DNA of 64,000 bases from Atherinomorus stipes (GCA_023101725.1 JALJCO010013441.1:186001-250000), one strand, 5' to 3'. Positions 10,200 to 23,029 are shown, counted from the stretch's first letter. A program made the numbers and translations. The notes: generated from the sequence alone by a model not told the origin.

Positions 10200-10380
10200 C
10201 TGTCAGACTCTGGACTCATCCCTGGTTGCCTCTGCTTCTTTAATTTGCTTTGCTTAATCCTGCTGCACCTTACCTCTACATGTTAAAACCCATCTCCATG
10301 TCTTACACTGCTGTTAACATTGGATTTTCCCAATCTGGGATCAATAAAATACGTCTGACTTCATCTGTGCAGGGAGTCAG
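10200..10380 (+). mobile_element. LINE-like 3' tail fragment
   Basis: CCCAATCTGGGATCAATAAA followed by a short irregular tail resembles the 3' end of fish LINEs. No reverse transcriptase sequence accompanies it. Confidence 0.35.
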
Positions 10381-13300
10381 ATTAGATGAGATCATGAGTT
10401 TATTCAGGACTATTTAGTGAAAACTCAACATGGGCTGTAGATGAAACATACGGCATGCTGGTCCTGTGTGATGAAGACATGGAGGACAGATGCCAGAGGG
10501 GAGCAGGGATAACGGGGGGGGCGTCCAGACACCAGATGGAAGAGGTCACATGTCATTTTCATGTCAGACTGTAGCAGAAGTCAGGATCAGGGTCCTTCCA
10601 CATTTCTGCTTTTCATTTCATCAGCAGATCTGGAGAAAGAGGCCAAACTACGGCCGTCAGCCCGAGCATCCGCTGCTGCACCCCCGTGCTCCTTTATTAC
10701 CAGAAATACGTTCTTTGTAGTTTATTTTGGACTCAGAAAACAGAAACTGTCTCTGGGATTCAAATGTTTACTGAAGCAACAAATGTGAATTTAAGGCGAG
10801 ACATTCCAGGCAAATGGGTAAAAAAATGTAACTCACTGGTATCACAATGAAACTTTCCTGGTTTATTCATTTACAAGTGAGCCAGGGTACTACTTATCAC
10901 TGAAGACAGTTTCAACATATTTCGTCCCGTTATTCTAGTTCAAGGAGGTTGTCGATGCTAATGCTAGCATAAGTCAATAGGAATCTGCTCCACAAAACAC
11001 CCGAGCCAAATCAGCAAGCCTATCTGTGTAAATGCTGTGTTAAACTGGTAAACCCGTGTGTTTAATAAGTAAAACCAGCCGTGTATGACAAATTTTGCAT
11101 TACATATTGAGGCACTAGTTTCTTACCAGCTGCGGAATAATACACTTTGCTTCTGGGTGGTGATGTTACTACCTTTGTGTCAGTGTATTCTGGTTCATAG
11201 AGATATGGTGACAGTTTGATGAAAAAAGTTCAAAATAGTCTTCAAAATCCGACATATTCTCATGCCTTTCAGACGTGGACATAGTTTTGACTGTATATTT
11301 GTGTAATAAAATTCCTTCATGAACGTAGCAGTAGACGACATCACTCTGCTGCCAAATACAGGAAGTAAAACTTTGTTGCTGCTGAGACACTTTACAATCA
11401 AAATGCAAGTTTAGTTTTATTTGTAACATTATTCTATTAACATGGCGTTTACACAGATGGTCTTAAGTTATAAATGATTTGCCTCAGATGTTCTGTGGCG
11501 TGGTTAAGATTGTTTTTAATGACAGGCTAGCAGATTCCTATTGACTTGCACTAGCATTAGCATCGGTGACCGCCTGGAACTAGAACAACAGAATGAAATA
11601 TGATGAAACTGTCTTCAGTGGTAAGAAGGATGCTGGCTCACTTGAACATGAGGCCCTATGTCCAAAATCCTTAACGTCCCCTTTAAGTCTTGAAGAATTA
11701 TTCACTGGAGTTACAATAAAACTAAAAGTACAGAACATTAGTCTCCCTTTTGTTTGCAGGTCTTTGGGTTTTTTTCTGCAGGATAACAGACATGAATACA
11801 GACTTGTACTGGAACAAATGTTTGTAAATGAATAAACATCAGAAAGAACAATGAAAAGAAGAAGACGGCTTCCCTAAATGTTGTTCAGAAGTCCTTTCAT
11901 AAGACCATTACACGCGCCACGGTGATATGAAGTCAATATTCCATCACAGAAGACCATCAGCTGTGCGATATCTCATCAACACCAAGAAAACTCCCCAAAA
12001 CAATCAATGCTTATTTAATTCACTGCACACAATCTCCAGTAAATTCAGAGCACTTCACAAAATGGCTGATCAATTAAATCTGAGCTCAAACAACGGCAGC
12101 CAAATGAAGGGGAAATAATTAAACTGGCTGCACAGAAACTCAAATTAAAATCAAGTTTGCTTTAATTGGTGTTTTATAGTCACACTCTGCTGGAGTGGTA
12201 ACAGCTTCAAAGACTTCAGATACGCACAACGCTTTCATTTAGTCGCAGCAGAAACATGGAAAAGGCATGTTTCTGCACCACGATGCAGGACGCACGCCGT
12301 GAAGCAGGCAGGGTGAGGTGAGGAAGAGGAGGGAGCTGCTGATGAGGCGAGGGAGACCTCGTCCGTCGGGGTCTTGCGCTAAGAGGATTACAGCAAAGCC
12401 TGCAGAGTTGGCAGGAAGAGCTGGCTGGAGTTCCACGTTTCCTCCTAAAATCTCCCATCACAGGTGTGAGGGACACCGAGCGGCCCTCGCGGCGGAGCGA
12501 GGGATTCCCCGCCGAGGAGGAGGCGGGATTAGAGGTGTGGAAAATTAGCTGAGATCTGATGACCGGGCGTTCAGCTGAGGCAGCTCAGAGAGATTAGAGG
12601 AGGAGAGTGGTGACCTCCGCTCCTCCACCGGGGATGCAAAACACCCCGCTTCAACATACTTTATTTATTCACACACACATAATAACCCGCTATAATAACA
12701 CATATCGATAATTGCCACCATTAATTAAAAAGCAGGTTGGCCTAAATAGTGTGTGTGTGTGAATCTGGTCCCCTGTGGAAGCATCTAAAGCTTATTTGGA
12801 GAACCCGAGACAAAAACACATTATATATAACAAATATTAGACAAACAGGACAACATGGACCCCATACAGCAGCAGAGGCTTACACATGATAGAGTATGAG
12901 ATTAATCTATCAGTTCACAGGGTAGCTGAGCGTGTAGAGCTGCACTTCAGCTCAGTTCCATCTCAGTACAGGAATTATAAGGAGCTGCATCATGTTTTTC
13001 AAACGTTGCAAAAGTCAAATACAGGCATTAACACGCGCTCAAAAATAGAGGTACCAGTAATGGCCCTAGAATTGATCCCTGAGGAACCCCATTTCTGACA
13101 AACTTATTTTGTGATTTGTGACTCATGAAACCAGCAGCCCTTGGTTGCTTTGATTCAATCTCAGCTGCAACAAGCTGCCGCTTTCTGCAAGAAAAGCTGA
13201 GATATGGCAAAATGAAAGCATCCAGCTGTTAAACGGCCCCATCTTTCTTCCCAGGAGACCAAAGCAGAGCTAAAAGTGGAGCAAATGCTAAACTTTTGTT

Positions 13301-13869
13301 CGTGTGGTTAAAGGAATGACTCTGAACAGAGAGCTACAAATGTTCAGAGGCAGCTCTAGAAGTGTAAATATGAAGTCGTGTGTTAACACATTTATGTGAA
13401 TTTAGTGTATTTATGAACCATTTCCAACATTTACTAGACTAAAAAAGAAAAATAAAGTTCAGATCTGACCCACAGCAGACTGTGTTGTGACTGTAGCACA
13501 TGCCTGCTTCATGCTGCCTGCAGGTCGAGTCTCTGACTATATGAAGGTGGCCAACGGTAAACCAACACGCATAAGGCTGCAGGGGTGGTCCCCGGAGAGG
13601 ACGCATGCTTCTACGCTCCTGCTGTGGAGTACGAACGATACGAGGACGCTCGGTCTGCCTCTAACTTCGAATGAACATTTCTGGACATGAGGGACAAAAA
13701 TGTATGTTTATGTCCTGGTAGAGAAATGTGTGTCCTTCGCAAAAGTTTTCACATCATGTTTTTAACTATGTGAGGAAGGAGGAAGATGGAGAAACTGGAG
13801 AAAAACAGCAGAAGTCGAAGCAGAAACCTCCTTCGTTCCTTTTCCTATCCTCCAGAGCTGCTTCAAAAC
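10381..13869. other. Intron 6 sequence, no gene seen
   Basis: Mostly unique-looking intron DNA. I see a one-ended fragment at 13028-13050 (CTCAAAAATAGAGGTACC) matching the MITE family at 60640-61532, a GT repeat near 12750, and a CpG-richer patch at 12330-12540. No splice-bounded TPR exon is present, consistent with exons 6 and 7 joining directly. Confidence 0.6.
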
Positions 13870-15275
13870 CTGCAGCCATGGATTCAACAAGGTGGAAATA
13901 TTTTTCAGAGATTTTGCTCAAATTTGACATCCGAGCATCACACAGTTGCTGCACATTCTGATGAGAATCTCTCATTCCACCTCATAATGATGATAATCTC
14001 TTGTTCCACCACCTCATGATGAGAATCTCCCGTTCCACCTCATCATGAGAATCTCCTGTTCCACCTCATCATCATGAGAATCTCCTGTTCCACCTCATCA
14101 TCATGAGAATCTCCCGTTCCACCTCATCTATGATGAGAATCTACTCGTTCCACCTCATCATGATGAGAATCTCTTGTTCCAACTCATCTATGATGAGAAT
14201 CTCTTGTTCCACCTTATCAAGATGAGAATCTCCTCGTTCCACCTCATCATCATGAGAATCTCTTGTTCCACCTCATCATCATGAGAATCTCTCGTTCCAC
14301 CTCATCATGAGAATCTCCTGTTCCACCTCATCATCATGAGAATCTCCCGTTCCACCTCATCTATGATGAGAATCTACCGTTCCACCTCATCATCATGAGA
14401 ATCTCCCGTTCCACCACCTCATGATGAGAATCTCCCGTTCCACCTCATGATGAGAATCTCCTGTTCCACCTCATCTATGATGAGAATCTCCCGTTCCACC
14501 TCATCATCATGAGAATCTCCCGTTCCCCACCTCATGATGAGAATCTCTTGTTCCACCTCATCTATGATGAGAATCTCTTGTTCCACCTCATCTATGATGA
14601 GAATCTACCGTTCCACCTCATCATCATGAGAATCTCCCGTTCCACCTCATCTATGATGAGAATCTCTCGTTCCACCTCATCATGATGAGAATCTCCCGTT
14701 CCACCACCTCATGATGAGAATCTCTTGTTCCACCTCATCTATGATGAGAATCTCTCGTTCCACCTCATCATGATGAGAATCTCCCGTTCCACCTCATCAT
14801 GATGAGAATCTCCCGTTCCACCACCTCATGATGAGAATCTCCCGTTCCACCTCATCATCATGGTTCTCCCACCACCTCATGATGAGAATCTCTTGTTCCA
14901 CCTCATCATGATGAGAATCTCTCGTTCCACCTCATCATCATGAGATTCTCTTGTTCCACCACCTCATGATGAGAATCTCTTGTTCCACCTCATCTATGAT
15001 GAGAATCTCCCGTTCCACCTCCTCATGATGAGAATCTCTCTGAGAATCCCCTCCACCTCATCATCATGAGAATCTCCTGTTCCACCTCATCATCATGAGA
15101 ATCTCCTGTTCCACCTCATCATCATGAGAATCTCCCGTTCCACCTCATCCCAAAGCTGCTCTTGTGGACAGATCTGGTGTCTGTGGAGTTCAGTGAACTT
15201 ATCATCATGTTGGCAATGATGTCATCTTTGTGACATCATCATCCTGCTGGAAACATTGCAGTATTTAACTGAAGA
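13870..15275 (-). mobile_element. Tc1-like transposon copy C2 with expanded 29-bp array
   Basis: The left flank (GATTCAACAAGGTGG, CAGAGATTTTGCTCAA, CACACAGTTGCTGCA) and right flank (ATCCCAAAGCTGCTCTTG, GAGTTCAGTGAACTTATCAT, CATCCTGCTGGAAAC) are the two sides of the transposase region of element C1, in opposite orientation. Between them the 29-bp segment present twice in C1 has expanded to about 41 copies. The element is truncated and cannot encode transposase. Confidence 0.8.
13960..15148. repeat. 29-bp minisatellite, array 1
   Basis: About 41 units with core GAGAATCTCCCGTTCCACC followed by a variable CTCATCATGATGAT-type segment (CATCATCAT, CATCTATGAT, CACCTCATGAT variants). Most units are 29-30 bp, some have 3-bp slips. 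Homologous to 1391-1448 and 34213-37398. Confidence 0.95.
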
Positions 15276-16009
15276 CCATCACTGTGCCTTACAGGGGAAT
15301 GCTTATGAGAACGGGACCTTTATCTACGTTTAGACAACAACCTGAACTCTGTTCAGGTGTGTCAATGTGAGACCACCAACGGAGTGATGAGCATGGGGGC
15401 ACGTTAGGTAAAAAGCAGCGAAATAAAAGAAGAAAGAGGTCTGAGAAACCGATCTGCAGTCAGTGATTAAGATTTAAACAGGACCATCACAAACCTCTGC
15501 GGAGTTCCTCTGGGCAGAGAGACAATGCCCTAGTTGAGATATTTCTGGACTCAGATTGCTGCTTTGCAAAACACCGTGAAGTCTGAAACGGCCAAATTTA
15601 GGTTGGCAATGCCTGATGTTTTATACGAGAAAAGAGGTCAGGAGAGAGAAAACGAAAGAGAGGAGAGCAGGGAAGGAGGGATGAAAAGGAAGCAAGAAGG
15701 TGAGGGCGGCAGGAAAAGAAGAGGAGGGTTGTCAGCTCAGCAGCCAGAGACCCGTAATCATCCATAAATGATGACCTGAATCCCGGATCTGAACCACAGA
15801 CCGGCCTCGGCTGTCAGGAGCGCGTCAGCGTCTTCAGCCGTTATCACACCAAAGCATCTCCTCATCCACGCCGAGGAAGCGCTGCTTCACCTCCCTTCAC
15901 ACGGGAAATAATACGAGCTTCTGGTGACGGCGTCTCCGAACGGCACCGCAGATGAGACAGCAGCGAGACTCCGATCCATGTCAGATGTTCCAAATGTGCC
16001 GCAAACGGC
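15276..16009. other. Intron 6 sequence, purine-rich tract
   Basis: No gene seen. 15630-15735 is an imperfect AG-rich (GAGAGA, GGAAGG) tract. 15790-16000 has raised CpG content leading into the 11-bp array. Confidence 0.6.
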
Positions 16010-17216
16010 GTTCAGACGGAGTTCAGACGGAGTTCAGACGGCGTTCAGACGGAGTTCAGACGGAGTTCAGACGGCGTTCAGACGGAGTTCAGACGGCGTT
16101 CAGACGGCGTTCAGACGGAGTTCAGACGGCGTTCAGACGGAGTTCAGACGGCGTTCAGACGGAGTTCAGACGGAGTTCAGACGGCGTTCGGACGGCGTTC
16201 GGACGGCGTTCGGACGGCGTTCGGACGGAGTTCAGACGGCGTTCAGACGGAGTTCAGACGGCGTTCAGACGGCGTTCAGACGGAGTTCAGACGGAGTTCA
16301 GACGGCGTTCAGACGGCGTTCAGACGGCGTTCAGACGGAGTTCAGACGGCGTTCAGACGGCGTTCAGACGGAGTTCAGACGGCGTTCAGACGGAGTTCAG
16401 ACGGCGTTCAGACGGAGTTCAGACGGAGTTCAGACGGAGTTCAGACGGAGTTCAGACGGCGTTCAGACGTTCAGACGGAGTTCAGACGGAGTTCAGACGG
16501 CGTTCAGACGGAGTTTAGACGGAGTTCAGACGGCGTTCAGACAGAGTTTAGACGGAGTTCAGACGGAGTTTAGACGGAGTTCAGACGGCGTTCAGACGGA
16601 GTTCAGACGGCGTTCAGACGGCGTTCAGACGGAGTTCAGACGGCGTTCAGACGGAGTTCAGACGGCGTTCAGACGGAGTTCAGACGGAGTTCAGACGGCG
16701 TTCAGACAGAGTTTAGACGGAGTTCAGACGGAGTTTAGACGGAGTTCAGACGGCGTTCAGACGGAGTTTAGACGGAGTTCAGACGGAGTTCAGACGGAGT
16801 TTAGACGGAGTTCAGACGGAGTTTAGACGGAGTTCAGACGGCGTTCAGACGGAGTTTAGACGGAGTTCAGACGGAGTTTAGACGGAGTTCAGACGGAGTT
16901 CAGACGGAGTTCAGACGGAGTTCAGACGGCGTTCAGACGGAGTTTAGACGGAGTTCAGACGGAGTTCAGACGGAGTTTAGACGGAGTTCAGACGGAGTTT
17001 AGACGGCGTTCAGACGGCGTTCAGACGGAGTTCAGACGGCGTTCAGACGGAGTTCAGACGGAGTTCAGACGGAGTTCAGACGGAGTTCAGACGGCGTTCA
17101 GACGGAGTTCAGACGGTGTTCAGACGGCGTTCAGACGGCGTTCAGACGGCGTTCAGACGGAGTTCAGACGGCGTTCAGACGGCGTTCAGACGGCGTTCAG
17201 ACGGCGTTCAGACGGC
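16010..17216. repeat. 11-bp CpG-rich minisatellite
   Basis: About 110 tandem copies of GTTCAGACGGA or GTTCAGACGGC, with a GTTTAGACGGA variant confined mainly to 16510-17000 and a GTTCGGACGGC block at 16185-16220. The A and C types alternate irregularly, so the last base of each unit forms a two-letter string. Every unit has at least one CpG and C-type units have two. Frames repeat every 33 bp (FRRSSDGVQTA), producing a 300-residue open frame that is not a gene. Confidence 0.97.
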
Positions 17217-17720
17217 CTGGAGAAGTTCTCATGGCTTCTGAAGCGGGTCGATGCTGTCAGAGCCGTCAGTCAGGAGTCTGATCAGTTCCCCTCCCCAGTC
17301 TGCGAGCTGGGAGTCAGGAGGAAGCACTGACAACATGGTCCAGGACCCGGTCCAGGACTCGGTGCAGGACCAGGGGTCCAGAGCTGTGGAGCTGGACTGG
17401 GTTTTCAGGGCAGGTCTGAGATCATTAATCCATCATTTGGAGATCATAAATAGAAAGAATCTAACACGCTGGATTTAAACCAGGAACTAGATCCCGTCCC
17501 CCCCTGCCTTTAGGCGCACAGTCCGGTCTGGATCAGTGACCCTGATCCATCCCTTTAGTCCCTGTAGGCCGGGGCTGCCGGGATGTCCCATGATGCACTG
17601 GGCTCCTCCCTGCTGTCATTATGTTTCTCTTCTTCCTCAGCAGGAATCCCTGCTTAGAGTTCTGCTGCTGGTGGACCCGTCTTACCTCCTCCCCCCAGCT
17701 GGTCCAGGAAGATAGACCCC
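17217..17720. other. Intron 6 sequence between arrays
   Basis: No gene seen. It contains short imperfect CCAGGAC repeats (17335-17370). Otherwise it appears unique. Confidence 0.5.
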
Positions 17721-18938
17721 TTCCTGTTCTGGTCCTGATGGAGGTTTTTCTTCCTGGTTCTGGTCCTGATGGGGGTTTTTCTTCCTGGTTCTGGTCCTGA
17801 TGGAGGTTTTCCTTCCTGGCTGTGGTCCTGATGGAGGTTTTTCTTCATGGTTGTGGTCCTGATGGAGGTTTTTCTTCCTGGTTGTGGTCCTGATGGAGGT
17901 TTTTCTTCATGGTTGTGGTCCTGGTGGAGGTTTTTCTTCATGGTTGTGGTCCTGATGGAGGTTTTTCTTCCTGGTTGTGTTCCTGATGGAGGTTTTTCTT
18001 CATGGTTGTGGTCCTGATGGAGGTTTTTCTTCCTGGTTGTGGTCCTGATGGAGGTTTTTCTTCATGGTTCTGGTCCTGATGGAGGTTTTTCTTCCCGGTT
18101 GTGGTCCTGATGGAGGTTTTCCTTCATGGTTGTGGTCCTGATGGAGGTTTTTCTTCCTGGTTATGGTCCTGATGGAGGTTTTCCTTCATGGTTGTGGTCC
18201 TGATGGAGGTTTTTCTTCCCTGGTTCTGGTCCTGATGGAGTGTTTTTCTTCATGGTTGTGGTCCTGGTGGAGGTTTTTCTTCATGGTTGTGGTCCTGATG
18301 GAGGTTTTTCTTCCTGGTTGTGGTCCTGATGGAGGTTTTTCTTAATGGTTGTGGTCCTGATGGAGGTTTTTCTTCATGGTTGTGGTCCTGGTGGAGGTTT
18401 TTCTTCATGGTTGTGGTCCTGATGGAGGTTTTTCTTCCTGGTTGTGGTCCTGATGGAGGTTTTTCTTCCTGGTTGTGGTCCTGGTGGAGGTTTTTCTTCC
18501 TGGTTGTGGTCCTGATGGAGGTTTTTCTTCCTGGTTGTGGTCCTGGTGGAGGTTTTTCTTCATGGTTGTGGTCCTGATGGAGGTTTTTCTTCCTGGTTGT
18601 GTTCCTGATGGAGGTTTTTCTTCATGGTTGTGGTCCTGATGGAGGTTTTTCTTCCTGGTTGTGGTCCTGATGGAGGTTTTTCTTCCTGGTTGTGGTCCTG
18701 ATGGAGGTTTTTCTTCATGGTTGTGGTCCTGATGGAGGTTTTTCTTCATGGTTGTGGTCCTGATGGAGGTTTTTCTTCCCGGTTGTGGTCCTGATGGAGG
18801 TTTTCCTTCATGGTTGTGGTCCTGATGGAGGTTTTTCTTCCCGGTTGTGGTCCTGATGGAGGTTTTCCTTCATGGTTGTGGTCCTGATGGAGGTTTTTCT
18901 TCCCGGTTCTGGTCCTGATGGAGGTTTTCTTTCCTCCT
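17721..18938. repeat. 31-bp minisatellite
   Basis: About 39 units with core GGTCCTGATGGAGGTTTTTC followed by TTCMTGGTTGT. Variants alternate C/A in TTCCTGG/TTCATGG and T/C in GGTTTTTC/GGTTTTCC; pairs recur near 18001-18130 and 18750-18910, suggesting a multi-unit repeat. Open frames (HQDHNHEEKPPSG on minus) are array artefacts. Confidence 0.96.
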
Positions 18939-20520
18939 GGCGCAGCTCAGGTTGGAGGATTGCATTAAAGACGAGCTCTGATGCATGATGTTGGTTCCTT
19001 TTTAAAGACTACCATCTATGTATCAATTATAAACTGGTCTCATGTGGTTTTTGTCTGAGCTGGATCATAACTGGTCTGTAATAATTTGGATATAACTGGA
19101 GTGTATCTGAGAGGACTTAGTCATGAACTGCAGATGCACAAATGAAGCTGAATTGAAAGGAAGCATGAATTTGTGCTGTATTTGGAGCAAATCTCCCTCC
19201 TCAACACCTCAATGTCTTTTAAATTCTGTTTTATTTTAACAATAAAGTTACACTAAGAGAAAAAATAAAAACTTCAAGGAAAATAAAAGTAATAGATTTC
19301 CTAATCAGGAATCCACCCTGCAGAGCGACGAGCTGTCCACTCAGCGCTGGAGTCGGGTTCCCCGCCTCTCAGATATCACTGCGGCCGCAGAAACCAAAAC
19401 CTCCTTAATAAAACATGAGTGTTGATTGTCCAGAGAGGCACAGCTGCCGTCATGCGATAGGCCCTCGCACGCTCGCTGAGGTGATCACATAATCTAAAAC
19501 CTGCATCCTCACAGTTGCTAAATGACTGGCTGCATCTCCAACATGGACAAAGCTGCCGCTATCCAGACTCAGATTCATCAGAAGCTCCTCAGCAGATCGA
19601 TTCAGATCGAGTTGTCCAGGCTCAGGACAAGAGCCCAGTCAGTCTATTGAGTCCTGCTGGCGACAGCGGTGACACAGTGGGTCAATGTTAACAAGAGAAC
19701 AGCAAAACGAGACGTTACAGGCTCCTGAATGTAAACCATGTCAGAGCTTTCAATCAGGCGGAGGAAACAATTAAGATTTTCTTGGTACAATTATTGACAG
19801 AGAAATCACTATTTTACGATTATCATGATTACATTTTAATTCCCAAACACTAGAAATGTGTAAAGTAACATAAAAACTTCTCACAGATCTTTAAATTTCA
19901 ATTAAATTACTTAAAATTGATGCGTTAATGCAAAGAGACTGAATTACCTCAATTCTTTTGTTTGTTTTAAAAACAAGGTTATCAGTCATGCGGTATTCAA
20001 AATCTGAATTTGGTATTATCTTGGTCAGAGGAGCGGATTCTGGGCATGTAGGTACCTCATCACAGTGGTGAAGAGAATCCATTAAAACCACTTTAACCTC
20101 CTTATTTATGACCCATTCCACGTATCAAATATCTTGGTTTTCCTTCCGTGCAGGTTGTGCTGATCTGCAATCATGGTTCAGATATGATCTTTGATGTAAA
20201 GTGATGATATTGAGGAATCTACATGATTAGATAATCATTGAATTTAATACTGCGATTAATTGTGAAAATAAATAATTGACCTATGGCTAAGCCACGCCCC
20301 CTCAGGCGCTATGTGACGTCTCGGGAGACGACAGTTGTCAACACGGACAGCAGACGCGGGATCAGACAGAGACCATGACAAGATAAAATAAAAAAAACAT
20401 TAAAAAATACTTTTTTTTTTTTTTGAGATACTGGTATGATCCCCGAGGGGAAACCAGGACTCTGCATTTCACCTTTCACCCATCTTTGTACAGTAGTACC
20501 AGAGAGCAGTGGGCTGCTAC
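18939..20520. other. Intron 6 sequence, no gene seen
   Basis: AT-rich, apparently unique intron. 19320-19700 is less AT-rich and could hold conserved non-coding DNA, but nothing in the sequence alone proves this. A poly-T run sits at 20411-20424. Confidence 0.5.
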
Positions 20521-21435
20521 TTAAAGGAATAGTTCACCAACAGAATGATGTAACTATTTTCCACGCACCCTCATGCTGAGCAAGACTCTGGAGCACTTTT
20601 TTAATATCTCAAATGCAGTTGGAGATCAGGAAGGCTTCTTGTTTCCCCCCAACTTTCATACAATGGAGTTCGCCGGGGTCCGAGCCAAAAAGGTCCATAA
20701 AAGTCCACAAAAACTTGTCAATATTCCTCCATACTGCTCGTCCAATGTAATCCAAGTGTCCTGAGTGCGTAGCGTCCAGAATTGATTTGAAACGATGTCA
20801 TTTACTATATTTTTAGAGCCTAAACAGTACTACATCGCATCTCCTGCGAGCACGCCGATGCGCATTCATGAAACTACGGAAGCCGCGGCAGACGAGATCG
20901 CGCGTTCTCCTTTTCTTTCTTTCTTTGTTTTAAATCAATATCCAACCCCTCTTGGACCCTCTTGTGTTTGTCCTGGTTTGTTTGCAGCTCTGTCGCTCTT
21001 AGCACAATGTAAACAGTGAATTTCTTCTTCTACACTTGTATTATCGGCAGAGTAGGCTCTGAATGCTGAGGCTTCCTTAGTTTCGTAAAGGCGCATATGT
21101 GCGCTTCGCGAAAGTAAGATGTAGTACTGCTTAGGCTCTAAAAATATATTAAATGATGTCATTTTGAGTAAATTCTGGACGCTACCCACTCAGGACACTT
21201 GGATTACATTGGACGAGCAGTATGGAGGAATATTGACAAGTTTTTGTGGACTTTTATGGACCTTTTTGGCTCAGGCCCCGGCGAACTCCATTATATGAAA
21301 GTTGGGGGAAAACGAGAAGCCTTCCTGATCGCCGGCTGCATTTGAGATATTAAAAAAGTGCTCCAGAGTCTTGCTCACCATGAGGGGAAGTGGAATATAA
21401 CGTTACATATTTCTGTGGGTGAACTATTCCTTTAA
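20521..21435. mobile_element. TTAA palindromic MITE, copy 2 (915 bp, best preserved)
   Basis: Left end TTAAAGGAATAGTTCACC, right end GGTGAACTATTCCTTTAA, TTAA at both borders. The two halves are inverted copies of each other for several hundred bases (AGGTCCATAAAAGTCCAC at 20690 against GTGGACTTTTATGGACCT at 21246). No coding capacity. TTAA duplication is typical of piggyBac-type insertion, but the class is inferred only from that. Confidence 0.82.
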
Positions 21436-21990
21436 GAAAAGGCTGGTGGTGAACAAAAATTCAGTCTGTGTGGTTAAATAAATGAAGATAGGTGGTCATG
21501 GACATTTTCTGCAGTTTCTTTTTGCTGTCTTTGTCCCAAAAATGGATCTAAATGTTGTCAAATGTATGAAATAACCATTCCATTGAATTCCTGGGGTCAG
21601 AATTGTGTGGAATATATAAGTTTGTCTCTGTATGTTGATTACATCAAAAGTCATGCCTATTTCTACATCATATTTTTATTTTTCATTTTTGGGTGAAGCT
21701 CCTGGCTTTTGGACGTCATTCCAGCTTGGTACCTGGCAGATTCTGAAAGCAGACACTTTAAGGATTATGAAAAATCAGGTGGCTTAAAAAATTTCGGGGG
21801 GTTGCGCGTAGACCCCTCCTTCCATCTAGACTAATTATCCTGTGAGCAAGTTCATAATCATACTTGCAACAAATATTGAATTACAAGCCAACCCATTCGG
21901 ATCACTGCAACATGCAGCTGATCAAATCTGAATAGGAAAGCCATCTGCACCCCTCAAACAGCCTCCCACCCTGGTGATCTGCAGTCTTAC
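21436..21990. other. Intron 6 sequence next to exon 6
   Basis: AT-rich, no gene or clear repeat. It leads from the MITE to the exon 6 donor. Confidence 0.5.
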
Positions 21991-22087
21991 CCAGGTTAGA
22001 GGAGGCCCGACCCTGCGCCGCTCTGTCCTGCAGCTCCTGAGCGATCTCCAGCTGGTTCTGGTGGTGCTGAAGAGCCCGCTCCAAGTC
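21991..22087 (-). CDS. ttc28: ttc28 window exon 6 (97 bp)
   Basis: A short exon encoding DLERALQHHQNQLEIAQELQ then DRAAQGRASSNL plus the first base of a Gly codon. It supplies helix B of one TPR and helix A of the next. The acceptor reads GTGTGACTCAG and the donor GTAAGA. The frame is open upstream to an ATG in the intron, but the acceptor and family alignment place the start at Asp. The next exon lies 16.5 kb downstream, across five minisatellites. Confidence 0.93.
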
Positions 22088-22172
22088 CTGAGTCACACCA
22101 TAAAGCATGCTCACATCTTCATCACCTCCCTGAACGAGGACGTGCTGCTGAAGGGTGAGTGTGAAAACCGAC

Positions 22173-22361
22173 CTGCATGCATCGGGCGGCGTGTCCCAGA
22201 CCGGCGTACGCCCTCATCTCGATGGCTCTGTCTGCCAGCTCCTGCGCCAGCTCCAGCACTCTCATGTGGTACGATATGGCCTTGTCGAAGTCCCGCTGCG
22301 AATGGTAGGCGCTGCCCAGGTTGCTGTACGCTCGCGCCTCCTCTCGCCGGTTCTCCAAGGT
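22173..22361 (-). CDS. ttc28: ttc28 window exon 5 (189 bp)
   Basis: A 63-codon phase 0-0 exon that starts TLENRREEARAYSNLGSAYH and ends YAGLGHAARCMQ. It covers one full TPR and the first helix of the next. The acceptor is CTCTGACAG. The donor GTCGGT is weak because it lacks the usual purine-AGT run. The intron to exon 4 is 255 bp and the intron to exon 6 is 85 bp. Confidence 0.94.
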
Positions 22362-22616
22362 CTGTCAGAGACAAGAATGTTTTACCATTCAGCATATTTA
22401 ATCCAACGTGTCCCAGCAAGACCTACAAATAATGCAAACGAGGGTTAAAGGGACAAAAGGGCAGTAGGGACAAAACATGCCAAAATATTTGACTCACACT
22501 GGAAGTAACTGCTCTCATGGTCTATTTTTGCAGCAGATTAATACAAGCTAACAGGACGCTGAGTGAAAATAAACTATTTCCTTTAAGCACTACACGATCT
22601 TAGAAGGGCTGCTTAC

Positions 22617-22838
22617 CTTTGCGATGTCCAGGTGCTGCTTGTGACTCTGCACAGCGTTGGTGAAATCTCCCAGCGCGGTATAAACTGCACCCATGTTGCC
22701 CAGCTGGCGGGCCTCGGAGAGCCGGCACTGGGTCTGTCGCGCCAGCAGCACGCACTGCTTATGGCTGGCCAGGGCGTTGGGGTAGTCCCCGATGGCAGTG
22801 TACACGTGACCCAGGCTGCTGAGGGCGTCGGACGCGGC
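22617..22838 (-). CDS. ttc28: ttc28 window exon 4 (222 bp)
   Basis: This is a phase 0-0 exon of 74 codons bounded by acceptor GATTTCAG and donor GTAAGC. It encodes two TPRs: AASDALSSLGHVYTAIGDYP, then a repeat containing EARQLGNMGAVYTALGDFTN and ending HLDIAK. The start AAS follows KLKDRE of the previous exon exactly as in vertebrate TTC28, so no exon is missing inside the 18.6-kb intron between them. Confidence 0.95.
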
Positions 22839-23029
22839 CTGAAATCACACGCATGAACAAAGTCAGCTCACCAGAAGACACGAGCGGGCGGATGATGCAC
22901 GGTGCATGACTGCAAGAGAAATAAGAAGATCAAATGTGTGCATGTGTTTGAAATCAAAGCATATTTAACACCAGCACTCCCAAAAATGTTCTGATTTCCC
23001 CCCCACACCACCCCATGAACCAAGTAAAA

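Noticed and set aside
15924..16826. 300-codon FRRSSDGVQTA repeat protein
   Set aside because: An 11-bp array repeats its frame every 33 bp; several frames show the same peptide shifted, as expected from the DNA repeat.
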